The position numbers and the translations under genes were made by a program. Shown in pieces: positions 6,922 to 14,477 of a stretch of 22,477 nt of DNA (positions within the stretch are counted from its first letter, which is position 1; every line of letters begins with the position of its first letter). The notes under the pieces are model-generated. The model ran no database searches. It was given only the letters and a program-made list of their open reading frames with translations, and was not told the DNA's origin. Source of the stretch: Proteobacteria bacterium SPGG2 (GTDB lineage: Bacteria > Pseudomonadota > Gammaproteobacteria > Acidiferrobacterales > SPGG2); the NCBI GenBank assembly GCA_001643475.1, contig LXTK01000110.1, positions 1 through 22,477 of the forward strand, in the 5' to 3' direction.

Positions 6922-7914
6922 TTACTCAGCGGCAGCGACCGCCAGAACGATATTGCCGAAATGTCGGCTTTCTTCCATGGTCTCGTGCGCTTGGGCGACC
7001 TCATGCAACGGGTAGACCCTATGAATCAGCGGAGTCATGTTGCCATTAGTAAAGTGCGGCATCACGGTTTTAGTGAATTCAGCTGTTATGTGTGCCTTTT
7101 CATCTACCGGTCTGGCTCGCAGCACCGAACCAATCAGCTGTAGGCGTTTCACCATCATAAGACCGATGTTCAGTTCAGCTTTGGCGCCGCCCATAACGCC
7201 AATAACAACCAGCCTACCTTTAATGGCTAATGCCGCCATGTTTGGCGCCAGATACTTAGAGCCAATGTGATCTAGTATTACGTCTACGCCGTTGTTGTCG
7301 GTGAAGGCTTTGACCTGCTCGACAAAATCCTGGCCCTTATAATCGATCACCAGGTCAACGCCGAGTTGTTTAACTCGCTCGATCTTCGGTGGTGATGCGG
7401 TGACAACGACTTTCGCCTTGGGGGTGAGGTTTTTGCACAGCTGAATCGCAGCTGTGTTGACGCCACCACCACCACCGTGTAGCAACACACTTTCATGGTC
7501 TTTGAGGCCGCCGATCATGAACACATTCAGATAGGCGGTTATGTAGGTCTCGCATACGCAAGCGGCCTGCTCGAACGTCATGCACTCGGGGATGGAGATA
7601 AGATGGTTAGCATAGGCGACTGCGTGTTGCGCGTATCCACCACCGCCGACGAGCGACATAACTCGATCACCGGGCTGCCAACCGCTTATACCGGGGCCGA
7701 TATCCTCGATCACGCCGGCGACCTCGAGGCCGAGTATCTCTGAGTCACCCTTAGGTGGTGGGTAGTTACCTTTGCGCTGCACGATATCGGCGCGGTTGAC
7801 CGACGTGGCCATGACTTCGATTAATACCTGGTCTTGGGTTGCCGATGGTGTTTCGATTTCTCCCATCTGCAAGACGTCACGATCACCGAAGCCATCGAGC
7901 AATACTGCTTTCAT
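6922..7914 (-). CDS. NAD(P)H:quinone oxidoreductase, PIG3-like zinc-free MDR family
   Basis: Zinc-independent medium-chain dehydrogenase/reductase, 330 residues from the ATG at 7912-7914. It resembles human PIG3 (TP53I3): GNYPPPKG, LGLEVAGVIEDIG, GDRVMSLVGGGGYAQH, and a nucleotide-binding loop HGGGGGVNTAAIQL in which the usual second-last glycine is Asn. Likely role: NADPH-dependent one-electron quinone or enone reduction in the cytosol. An in-frame ATG at 7933-7935 with GGTGAG before it would add seven residues, but that ATG and its ribosome-binding site lie inside the terminal arm of the palindromic repeat at 7925-8108. Homologues start at MKAVLLDGFG, so I chose the inner start. It is convergent with the formyltransferase gene, 17 bases apart, and downstream of the PanE-like gene on the same strand. 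Confidence 0.88.
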   Translation of the reverse strand: MKAVLLDGFGDRDVLQMGEIETPSATQDQVLIEVMATSVNRADIVQRKGNYPPPKGDSEILGLEVAGVIEDIGPGISGWQPGDRVMSLVGGGGYAQHAVAYANHLISIPECMTFEQAACVCETYITAYLNVFMIGGLKDHESVLLHGGGGGVNTAAIQLCKNLTPKAKVVVTASPPKIERVKQLGVDLVIDYKGQDFVEQVKAFTDNNGVDVILDHIGSKYLAPNMAALAIKGRLVVIGVMGGAKAELNIGLMMVKRLQLIGSVLRARPVDEKAHITAEFTKTVMPHFTNGNMTPLIHRVYPLHEVAQAHETMEESRHFGNIVLAVAAAE

Positions 7915-7924
7915 TGCGTTTGGT

Positions 7925-8108
7925 CTAGCCTGCATTTCTCACCAGCTATCTACTGCGGGCGCGGATCTACCTGCGTCTACGGCGTTGCGCTCGAAAAATG
8001 TGCTCAACGTAGTGTCGACTACGCCTCCGCGCATTTTCCTTCGCGCGCCTTGTATCCACGGGTATCTACGCGCCCTCGCTACGACACCCGGTGAGAAATA
8101 CAGGCTAG
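7925..8108. repeat. 184-bp imperfect palindromic element (REP/MITE-like)
   Basis: The two ends are inverted copies: 7925-7943 and the complement of 8090-8108 agree at 18 of 19 bases (core TTTCTCACC / GGTGAGAAA). Further complementary blocks run inward on the same axis, including GGGCGCG with CGCGCCC, AAAATG with CATTTT, and a GTCGAC palindrome exactly at the centre (8014-8019). The whole element can therefore fold into one long cruciform or RNA hairpin. It has no credible reading frame and lies between two minus-strand genes. A dispersed, non-autonomous palindromic repeat is the best reading. No other copy is in the window, so the repeat family is inferred from structure only, and no target-site duplication is obvious. 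Confidence 0.75.
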
Positions 8109-8172
8109 CCATTGACCACCCCGTGCCGTTGCGTACACATCGGCTTGGCATTGTAACAGTCAAGAGTAGCGT

Positions 8173-9216
8173 TTATACGGCGTGCAAGCGAGACTTTGCT
8201 GGCTGGGCTTCGAGTGACTGACCCTTTATGCTAATACGTTCCTCTACCATTGTTTTGGAGAGCAACTTGACGCAAGCGTATATCGCACTGATGTGGGGAG
8301 TGGGAGTTTTTGTAAGTTCACCCAGTTCCACCACGGCACCGATCAGCGCGTTCGCTTCTACTGCTTTGCCTGCTTCTACGTCCTGTAACATGGAGGTCTT
8401 ATGTTTGCCGACTTTCTCGGCACCTTCAATGCGTTTTTCTATTGGTACCCGAAAGGTTATGCCGAGCTTATTGGCGACTGTCTGTGCCTCTGTCATCATC
8501 ATTGTGGCCAGATGTTGAGTGGGCGGGTATTGACAGATATCTACAAGTGTCGAATGGGTGAGCGCGCTGATCGGATTGAATGTCAGATTGCCCCATGCCT
8601 TGAGCCAAATCTCGGAACGCACGTCGGATAGGATGGGTGACTTGAAACCGGCATCGATAAGCATCTGCGAGATTGCTTTGGCGCGCTCGGACTCAGAGCC
8701 GTCGAGCTCGCCGATCGGAAAGCGGGTGCCTTCGATATGACGAATCACGCCGGGTTCGGCAATTTCTGCCGCCGGATAGGCGATAGAGCCTATGATTCGA
8801 TCGGCCTCGATGTTGCTGGCGATGACGCCACCCGGATCCACTGCCTCGATGCGATGGTTATCGAATTCACCACCATGGCGCTGGAAATACCACCACGGGA
8901 TTCCATTCTGTGTAGTTACGACCGTGGTGTCGGGCGTATACATCGCTTGCAAGTCGGCGGCAATCGGTGCGATTTGATGGGCCTTGACCGCTAGGATCAC
9001 GACATCCTGTGGGCCGGCTTCGTGGATATGGCTGGTGGCCTTGAGATCGCGGGCCACATGCTCGCTACCGTCTTTCATCATGAGCTTGAGGCCGTTTTTC
9101 TTGATCGCGTCCAGGTGAAGGCCGCGGGCAATCAGGGTCACATTATTCCCGGTCAGGCCCAATTTGACCCCAAGCAGACCACCAATTGCGCCAGCGCCGA
9201 CAATGCAAACTCTCAT
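8173..9216 (-). CDS. Ketopantoate reductase family protein (PanE/ApbA-like)
   Basis: 347 residues from the ATG at 9214-9216. The N-terminal Rossmann domain begins at once with the NADP motif GAGAIGG (7-13). Asn104 (TQNGIP) and Lys206 (SEIWLKAWGNLTFNP) match the conserved substrate/catalytic residues of 2-dehydropantoate 2-reductase, and the C-terminal domain has the TSMLQDVEAG segment. It is longer than E. coli PanE and has a WWYFQRHGG insertion after the Asn motif, as in paralogues that are not housekeeping PanE. It would reduce a 2-oxo acid or acyl-CoA with NADPH. In Methylobacterium extorquens a PanE paralogue (panE2) was reported as oxalyl-CoA reductase, which would suit the neighbouring formyl-CoA genes, but here that is inference. 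A GTG at 9228 would add four residues; the ATG gives the canonical N-terminus. Confidence 0.85.
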   Translation of the reverse strand: MRVCIVGAGAIGGLLGVKLGLTGNNVTLIARGLHLDAIKKNGLKLMMKDGSEHVARDLKATSHIHEAGPQDVVILAVKAHQIAPIAADLQAMYTPDTTVVTTQNGIPWWYFQRHGGEFDNHRIEAVDPGGVIASNIEADRIIGSIAYPAAEIAEPGVIRHIEGTRFPIGELDGSESERAKAISQMLIDAGFKSPILSDVRSEIWLKAWGNLTFNPISALTHSTLVDICQYPPTQHLATMMMTEAQTVANKLGITFRVPIEKRIEGAEKVGKHKTSMLQDVEAGKAVEANALIGAVVELGELTKTPTPHISAIYACVKLLSKTMVEERISIKGQSLEAQPAKSRLHAV

Positions 9217-9272
9217 AACTACACGCACCCATTTGCGTTCGGATTTGCTGCAGTCAATCTTAATGGCCGCTA

Positions 9273-9300
9273 GCTATATTTCCCAAAGTAATTATTTCAA
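9273..9300 (-). promoter_or_regulatory. Candidate sigma-70 promoter of the PanE-like gene
   Basis: On the minus strand TTGAAA (9295-9300) and TATAGC (9273-9278) are separated by 16 bases in an AT-rich patch, about 57 bases before the start codon at 9216. The match is five of six for -35 and four of six for -10. It is the best promoter-like pair in this gap. Confidence 0.45.
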
Positions 9301-9305
9301 TGATT

Positions 9306-9326
9306 AGTATTAAGCCAACTAATACT
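9306..9326. promoter_or_regulatory. AT-rich dyad just upstream of the PanE-like promoter
   Basis: AGTATTA (9306-9312) and TAATACT (9320-9326) form a perfect 7-bp inverted repeat with a 7-base spacer, directly upstream of the candidate -35 box. The size and place suit an activator site, for instance of LysR type. No such regulator gene is in the window. Confidence 0.35.
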
Positions 9327-9339
9327 CGAGATTGATGAA

Positions 9340-9393
9340 GGTTACCCGGCACGGTGCTGCCGGCGACAGCCGCGTGGCAGCCGACGGGTGACC
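9340..9393. other. Strong GC-rich hairpin between the amidohydrolase and PanE-like genes
   Basis: Bases 9340-9348 pair with 9385-9393 (nine pairs, one wobble) and an inner stem pairs 9356-9361 with 9376-9381. It lies downstream of the minus-strand gamma-glutamyltransferase-family gene and could end or protect its transcript. No T run follows on either strand, so it is not a classical intrinsic terminator. The rest of the 266-base gap up to 9482 shows no gene. Confidence 0.4.
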
Positions 9394-9482
9394 CGTGTCT
9401 AGAAGTTCTAATCCGAGATCAGCATGAATCTGGTGTTCTCGGGCCTGGTGGGCCCAGATGCCGGACGGATGTGGACCGCGAG

Positions 9483-11072
9483 TCAGTAACCCATGGCGCA
9501 GCCATCTTTGCGTGGGTCGGAAGCCGCCTGCAATACCCGATTATCCCAGTCAATGTAGATGCATTGACTGCCCCCCATCGGCGTTTCCGATTCAACCACC
9601 TGGTAGCCCTTGCGCCCCAACGCCTCCCGCGTGGCGCCGGGTATAGGGTGCTCGACCCCGAGTACGTTGCCAGCCGGCAAGAATCGTGGGGCATCCACCG
9701 CTTGTTGCAAATCCATGCCGAAGTCCAGCCAATTGGTCAGCACGTAACACTGTCCCATGGCTTGATATTCACCGCCCATCACCCCGAAAGACAGCATTGG
9801 TCGGTCGTCGCGATAAACCATGGCCGGGATGATGGTATGCAGAGGTCGTTTTCGCGGGGCGACACAGTTGGCGTGCCCGTCGATCAAATTAAAACCAGCG
9901 CCACGGTTTTGCAGCATTATGCCGGTATCACCTGCGACCAACCCGCTTCCCCAAGGGTGATAGAGACTATTGATGAACGACACGGCGTTACGTTGTTCGT
10001 CTACCACGCTCAAAAACACGGTGTCGCGATGGTTGGGTAGTCCAGAGGTAATGGGAAATTGGAGGGCACGCGATGGGTCGATACGTTGCCATTGTTTACG
10101 TGCGAATTCCTTTGACAGCAGCACATTAATTGGAATGTCGCTAAACGCTGGGTCAGCCACGAATTGGTCCCGCTCCACCACGGCTAATCGGTAGGCTTCC
10201 GTCAACGTGTGAATGTGCTCGGCGCTTAAGTGCTCAACCTCACTTAATTGGCTGTTCTCGAGGATATTGAGGATCATCAATACGGTGATGCCCTGACCAT
10301 TTGGCGGCAGTTCGTAAACCTGCAAACCACGATAATAGGTATAGATCGGGTCGACCCACTCCGACGTATGGGATTCAAAGTCCGTGAGCTCGAGCAGCCC
10401 ATCGTTCGCCTGAACAAACCGTATGATTCGTTCTGCGATGTCACCCTTATAAAACGCGTCACGACCGTATCTCGCTATCTGGCCCAACGACGCAGCGAGA
10501 TTGGGTTGTCTATGGCGCGTACCGGCAGCAGGTGCACGGCCATCGATCAGCAGGGTGGCGCGGGTGTCCGCGCAAGTTGTGAGCAACTCCTCATTTTGTC
10601 GCCACACTTTGGCTACTATCGGCGACACGGCGTAGCCTTCATCGGCAAAGTGAATTGCCGGTTCTAACACCTCACCAAACGGCATGCTGCCGAACCGTTC
10701 TATCGCGGTTTGCCAGGCGTCGATTGCGCCTGGAACGGACACCGAGAGAATGCCGCGCTCTGGTATCTCCGAATAACCTCGACGGTCAAATTCGGCCGTC
10801 GTCGCTTTTGCTGCCGCACGACCGCTACCGTTTAATCCGTAGAGCTTCCCGGACCTCGCTTCGTGGTAGAGGAGGAAGCAATCACCGCCAATGCCCGTCG
10901 ATTGGGGCTCGGTCACGCAAAGGGTCGCTGCGGCTGCAACCACGGCGTCCATTGCATTGCCACCCTTGCTAAGTATTTCCAGACCCACTTGAGTAGCCAC
11001 CGGCTGGCTGGTAGCAACCATGCCTCGGGTGCTCATTACGACGGAACGCCCCGGTTTTTGGATATCTCTCAT
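9483..11072 (-). CDS. Gamma-glutamyltransferase family Ntn-hydrolase (cytosolic, YwrD/HpxW-like)
   Basis: A 529-residue member of the gamma-glutamyltranspeptidase family. The large-subunit part carries VATSQPVAT, GGNAMDAVVAAA, GIGGDCFLL and SVPGAIDAW. Autocleavage should occur before Thr351 (HRDTVFLSVVD), which aligns with the nucleophile Thr391 of E. coli GGT, and the small subunit ends with the typical ASDPRKDGCAMGY. There is no signal peptide, unlike periplasmic GGT, which points to the cytosolic YwrD/HpxW type. HpxW is an oxamate amidohydrolase releasing oxalate and ammonia. With a formyl-CoA/oxalate-type transferase gene nearby that activity is tempting, but glutathione or other gamma-glutamyl hydrolysis is equally allowed. 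It lies 21 bases after the HAD gene on the same strand and may be co-transcribed. The start is uncertain: no good ribosome-binding site, and Met13 is also possible. Confidence 0.88.
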   Translation of the reverse strand: MRDIQKPGRSVVMSTRGMVATSQPVATQVGLEILSKGGNAMDAVVAAAATLCVTEPQSTGIGGDCFLLYHEARSGKLYGLNGSGRAAAKATTAEFDRRGYSEIPERGILSVSVPGAIDAWQTAIERFGSMPFGEVLEPAIHFADEGYAVSPIVAKVWRQNEELLTTCADTRATLLIDGRAPAAGTRHRQPNLAASLGQIARYGRDAFYKGDIAERIIRFVQANDGLLELTDFESHTSEWVDPIYTYYRGLQVYELPPNGQGITVLMILNILENSQLSEVEHLSAEHIHTLTEAYRLAVVERDQFVADPAFSDIPINVLLSKEFARKQWQRIDPSRALQFPITSGLPNHRDTVFLSVVDEQRNAVSFINSLYHPWGSGLVAGDTGIMLQNRGAGFNLIDGHANCVAPRKRPLHTIIPAMVYRDDRPMLSFGVMGGEYQAMGQCYVLTNWLDFGMDLQQAVDAPRFLPAGNVLGVEHPIPGATREALGRKGYQVVESETPMGGSQCIYIDWDNRVLQAASDPRKDGCAMGY

Positions 11073-11093
11073 AACTGGTCGGGTCGGTCAGGG

Positions 11094-11747
11094 TCAGTGA
11101 TGGTCTATGATCGGCCACCCGCGAACCTGCGCCTCGGCGCGTAAGGTCTCGTCGGGATTCACCGCCACCGGGTTATCGACGGCGTTGAGTAATGGAAGAT
11201 CGGTGTGTGAGTCACTATAAAACCAACTCCCAGTCATCGATTCCCCGTGCTCGTCCACCCATGTCTGCAATCGTTCGACTTTTCCGTGGCGATAGCAGGG
11301 TGTGCCGACAACGTTACCGGTAAAGCGACCATTCAAGATCTCAGCTTGGCTTGCAATGAGGTGTTCAATGCCAAACTCCTGCGCAATCGGTTGGGCAATG
11401 AAATCCATAGTCGACGTAATGATGACCAAGGTATCTCCTGCCTGCCGGTGTTTATCTACCAGGTTCTGAGCCTTCGGCTGGATCATGGGCAGGATTTTTG
11501 AATGCATGAAATCCCGCCGCCACTGCTCTAGAGTCGATAGATCATGTTGGGCCAGCGGTTTCAAAGCAAAGGCAAGGTATCCGTGGATATCGAGCGCACC
11601 ATCCTGGTAGGCCCTACCAAAACGCTCATTTTCACGTTCGTAGTATGGGCGGTCCACGAGGTTATGCGCTACCAGGAATTGGCCCCAAGCGTAATCACTG
11701 TCACCGGCGAGTAGCGTGTTATCTAGGTCGAAAATAGCGAGACTCAA
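11094..11747 (-). CDS. HAD superfamily subfamily IB phosphatase (SerB-like)
   Basis: 217 residues. Motif I is FDLDNTLLAGD (Asp7 nucleophile, Asp9 acid/base), motif II the Thr/Ser in VIITST, the Lys of motif III is in HGKVERLQ, and motif IV is YSDSHTDLPLL. The helical C1 cap between motifs I and II places it in subfamily IB, with phosphoserine phosphatase and PgpC-like lipid phosphatases; the substrate is not evident. It starts with TTG, because the ATG twelve bases upstream in the same frame is cut off by a TAA. GGGAT before the TTG is a plausible ribosome-binding site. It is divergent from rppH, as in Pseudomonas and relatives, where a HAD-IB gene neighbours rppH. Confidence 0.9.
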   Translation of the reverse strand: MSLAIFDLDNTLLAGDSDYAWGQFLVAHNLVDRPYYERENERFGRAYQDGALDIHGYLAFALKPLAQHDLSTLEQWRRDFMHSKILPMIQPKAQNLVDKHRQAGDTLVIITSTMDFIAQPIAQEFGIEHLIASQAEILNGRFTGNVVGTPCYRHGKVERLQTWVDEHGESMTGSWFYSDSHTDLPLLNAVDNPVAVNPDETLRAEAQVRGWPIIDHH

Positions 11748-11954
11748 GGTTTATCCCATGACCGGCGTGCCGATGGTTCGTTATGGCCACCCGCCGGCCC
11801 AATGTTACCCGCAGTGGCTCGAGCTGGGTTTATTTGGCCATCTCAGGTGAGTTTTACACAAGCCGAATTTGCGCAAAATGGCAGCACATTGCCGTACAAG
11901 CGTGTTCGTGAAAAAATCCAAGGATGCCCAATTTATCTGCGATTATAGCCGTAT
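11748..11954. promoter_or_regulatory. Divergent intergenic region between the HAD gene and rppH
   Basis: This 207-base gap must hold promoters for both directions, but I could not pick convincing -35/-10 pairs. It contains the perfect palindrome TTTGCGCAAA (11868-11877), which could be an operator. A 31-codon frame starting at the ATG at 11758 is not recognisable and is not annotated. Confidence 0.35.
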
Positions 11955-12440
11955 ATGGTGGACAAAGACGGTTACCGGCCTAATGTCGGGGTTATAGTGT
12001 GCAATCACAGTGACGAAGTCCTCTGGGCACGACGTCGCGGGCATGATGCATGGCAGTTTCCCCAGGGCGGCATCAAGTCCCATGAGACGGTGGAGCAAGC
12101 GCTTTTCCGCGAATTGTGGGAGGAAGTCGGGCTGCGCGAACAGGATGTCGAAATCATGGGGCGCACACGGGAATGGCTGCGCTACAAAATTCCGAAGCGT
12201 TATCTGCGCAACTCCCGCAACCGATCTTTCCGAGGACAAAAGCAAATCTGGTTCTTGTTACGTTTGGTGGCCAAAGACGACAGTGTCCAATTGAATGTCA
12301 GTAAAAAACCCGAGTTTGATGACTGGTGCTGGATCGAGTATTGGGCGCCAGTGGAACATATTATCGATTTCAAGCGCGATGTTTATCGTCGGGCGTTGTC
12401 GGAATTGGAGCCATTGCTACGTCGCGAGAACGAGCAATGA
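11955..12440 (+). CDS. rppH: RNA pyrophosphohydrolase
   Basis: RppH removes pyrophosphate from 5'-triphosphorylated RNAs and so starts 5'-end-dependent decay by RNase E. The 161-residue protein follows E. coli RppH throughout: DGYRPNVGVIVCN, WARRRGHDAWQFPQGG, REWLRYKIPKR, GQKQIWFLLRLV, PEFDDWCWIEYW and FKRDVYRRAL. The Nudix box GX5EX7REUXEEXGU is complete at residues 38-60, with the metal-binding Glu53, Glu56 and Glu57. The ATG at 11955 gives the normal N-terminus, although no clear ribosome-binding site precedes it. The gene is convergent with the QueF-kinase fusion gene, with 67 bases between them that contain only a 10-bp palindrome (CTGCTAGCAG, 12451-12460). Confidence 0.97.
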   Translation: MVDKDGYRPNVGVIVCNHSDEVLWARRRGHDAWQFPQGGIKSHETVEQALFRELWEEVGLREQDVEIMGRTREWLRYKIPKRYLRNSRNRSFRGQKQIWFLLRLVAKDDSVQLNVSKKPEFDDWCWIEYWAPVEHIIDFKRDVYRRALSELEPLLRRENEQ

Positions 12441-12507
12441 TTCTGCCACGCTGCTAGCAGCCTTACATTTCGAATCATGCGCCGAGTTTCCGGTGTCAAT
12501 GGCCGAA

Positions 12508-14406
12508 TTAGTTTTTAGTTGCCGTGTGTGTGACTTCCGCGAATGTGTTTCTAAACATGCCTGCTGCCAACAGGGCGCTACCATAGGCCGCGGCGCCGAA
12601 GCGTGCCTTCTTAATTTCTACCCCGAGAATGCGCTGGCGGATGCGCTGCCAGGCGGGGTTTTGACTGCCAGCACCGGTGGTTAACACTTGGGTCAAGGTT
12701 GGTGCCCCCAATTGCGTAAGCCGCTGATAGCCGTTCGCTTCTATGCGAGCTATGCCCTCGAGCATACCCTGGAAGAACGTGATGCTGTCCGAAGGCAATG
12801 GTTCGAGTTTGGGTAGAAGTTTCGGGTCGTTAGTGGGAAAGCGCTCGCCGACTTGCGGTAATGGGTAGTAGTCGAGGCCAGTAAAGTTTTCCGGATCAAG
12901 GTGGGGCGTCATCTCCATCATCTGGGCAGTATCAAAGTACTGTAGCAAGGCCTTGCCGCCGCTGTTCGATGCGCCACCTGCCAACCAATGATTGCCAAGA
13001 CGGTGGCTGTAGACGCCATGTTGTGGCGAGAATATGGGCTGCTCTGAAACCATCTTCAATACCAAGGTAGATCCCAGCGACGTTGCTCCTTGCCCCGGGG
13101 TAGTGCTGCCGACCGATAGAAACTCCGCCACACCATCCGTGGTACCAGCCACGATCTGGGTAGTCGGGGGTAGGCCCAGGGTGCGTGCCGAGTCGGCACT
13201 GACGGTGCCGATGGGCTCGCCGGGTGTGTGTACGCGTGGGAGCAGGCCTGTATTGATTTCGAGCTCGGCAAACCATGTCGGCCATTGACGGTGTTCTACA
13301 TCGAAACCGAGTTTCAGGCAGTTGTGGTAGTCACTCTGACCCCACAGACCGGTCAGTCGGCCGGTGACCCAGTCGGCCTGGTGCAGGGCGTGCCGAGCCT
13401 TCTTGTCCATGTTTTTGTGCTGTAGCCATTTGAGTTTGGCCAGGCTGCTGGTTGGCCCTTGGGCACCACAACAGCCGCTGGCTACATTGGCAATGGCTTG
13501 GGCCTCACTGACCGCACGGCTATCGTTGTACATGAGGGCGGGGGTTACCGGATATCCACGTTCGTCGCACAGCAGCAGTGTGCCCGAGGTGCCGGCAATG
13601 GCCAGCGCATGCACTCGCTCCGGGCCGATCTTGGCCAGCAAGGTGGTGATGCTCCCACCCAGGGCCTTCCACCATAGGGTCGGGTCTTGGGTCACTTGTT
13701 CGCCATGCTTGAGCGGGGCCGGGATCGGTGACTGCGTGCGCGCTAAGAGCTCGCCCCTATCATTGATGGCGACTGCCCGACAACCGGTGGTCCCCAAGTC
13801 GACACCTATGTAAACCGCGTCCGGTCGGGTGGGCGTGGGCTTCGGTGGCGGGGGTTGGGCTTGCGGAACGCCGCGGATTTCGGCCGACGCCGGGGTATCG
13901 AGCATCTGAGTGGCTGGCTGAGTGTCTGGTTTTGCCGCTTTTGTCGCCGGCGCGACGGTTGGCGGTTCAATGTCTTTAGCGGTCACGTTGGCTACCGAAG
14001 ATTCTTGCCAGCCGGGGAGGTAGTCGGGTGGTGGTGGCGGTGGTGCCCAGCCGGGCTTTCTATGTTCAGCGATCACCGTCGTGGTGATGCCTCCCCTGAC
14101 GTGGAATTTGGCGCGCAAGCGCATGTAACGGGGCTTGGTAGCCGCGACCAGATCGCTCAATATGGCGTTGGTCACAGCCTCGTGAAAGGCGCCTGCGTTG
14201 CGGTAGGACCAAATGTATAGCTTTAGTGATTTGAGCTCGACACAGTCTTTGTCGGGCACGTACTGCAGGTGGAGAGTCGCAAAATCAGGTTGTCCGGTTT
14301 TGGGGCAGAGACAAGTAAATTCCGGAATTTCGAGTGCGATTATATAATCACGCTCTGGATGCGGATTCGCGAATGTCTCTAGCGCTCTGCCAGGCTTGTT
14401 AGTCAT
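12508..14406 (-). CDS. Fusion of QueF (preQ0 reductase) with an FGGY-family sugar kinase
   Basis: One uninterrupted 632-residue frame. Residues about 9-120 are a complete unimodal (YkvM-type) QueF: LCPKTGQPDFAT with catalytic Cys34 and proton donor Asp41, the CVELKSLKLY segment with Glu57, and RNAGAFHE with His75 and Glu76. QueF reduces 7-cyano-7-deazaguanine (preQ0) to preQ1 with NADPH in queuosine synthesis. Residues about 119-196 are a Pro/Ala/Thr-rich linker with runs of six and four prolines. Residues about 197-632 are an FGGY kinase: phosphate loop GVDLGTTGCRAVAI, GTSGTLLLCDERG, YNDSRA, the catalytic-Asp segment AGTTDGVAEFLSVG and GGASNSGG. It resembles the cyanobacterial/plant D-ribulose/xylulose kinase group. 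Met168 in the linker has no ribosome-binding site, so a separate kinase start is unlikely. A possible minus-strand -10 box (TACAAT, 14431-14436) precedes the gene. Confidence 0.9.
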   Translation of the reverse strand: MTNKPGRALETFANPHPERDYIIALEIPEFTCLCPKTGQPDFATLHLQYVPDKDCVELKSLKLYIWSYRNAGAFHEAVTNAILSDLVAATKPRYMRLRAKFHVRGGITTTVIAEHRKPGWAPPPPPPDYLPGWQESSVANVTAKDIEPPTVAPATKAAKPDTQPATQMLDTPASAEIRGVPQAQPPPPKPTPTRPDAVYIGVDLGTTGCRAVAINDRGELLARTQSPIPAPLKHGEQVTQDPTLWWKALGGSITTLLAKIGPERVHALAIAGTSGTLLLCDERGYPVTPALMYNDSRAVSEAQAIANVASGCCGAQGPTSSLAKLKWLQHKNMDKKARHALHQADWVTGRLTGLWGQSDYHNCLKLGFDVEHRQWPTWFAELEINTGLLPRVHTPGEPIGTVSADSARTLGLPPTTQIVAGTTDGVAEFLSVGSTTPGQGATSLGSTLVLKMVSEQPIFSPQHGVYSHRLGNHWLAGGASNSGGKALLQYFDTAQMMEMTPHLDPENFTGLDYYPLPQVGERFPTNDPKLLPKLEPLPSDSITFFQGMLEGIARIEANGYQRLTQLGAPTLTQVLTTGAGSQNPAWQRIRQRILGVEIKKARFGAAAYGSALLAAGMFRNTFAEVTHTATKN

Positions 14407-14477
14407 TTGGTATTCCGTGTGATAGGTTGAATTGTAGCGTAATCGCCTCCAAATGAAGCACTGATCGAGAATCTCGA
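14407..14477. promoter_or_regulatory. Divergent promoter region between the QueF-kinase fusion and smc
   Basis: These 71 bases separate two divergent transcription units and must contain or border both promoters. On the minus strand TACAAT (14431-14436) is a good -10 candidate for the fusion gene, but no convincing -35 stands at the right distance. A plus-strand promoter for smc is not clear. Confidence 0.35.

Noticed and set aside
7939..8163. Minus-strand 74-codon frame
   Set aside because: It lies mostly within the palindromic repeat and resembles no protein; the frame is a by-product of the repeat's composition.
9354..10040. Plus-strand 228-codon frame opposite the GGT-family gene
   Set aside because: It overlaps the 3' half of a well-supported minus-strand gene and its translation shows no family pattern; antisense shadow.
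11758..11853. 31-codon plus-strand frame before rppH
   Set aside because: No ribosome-binding site, no recognisable sequence and in a divergent promoter region; too little to call.
12295..12684. Plus-strand 129-codon frame between rppH and the fusion gene
   Set aside because: It overlaps the 3' ends of two well-supported convergent genes in another frame or strand; no similarity seen.
13000..14406. Possibility that queF and the kinase are two separate adjacent genes
   Set aside because: There is no stop codon between them, no ribosome-binding site before the only linker Met, and the linker has the composition of a real interdomain spacer.
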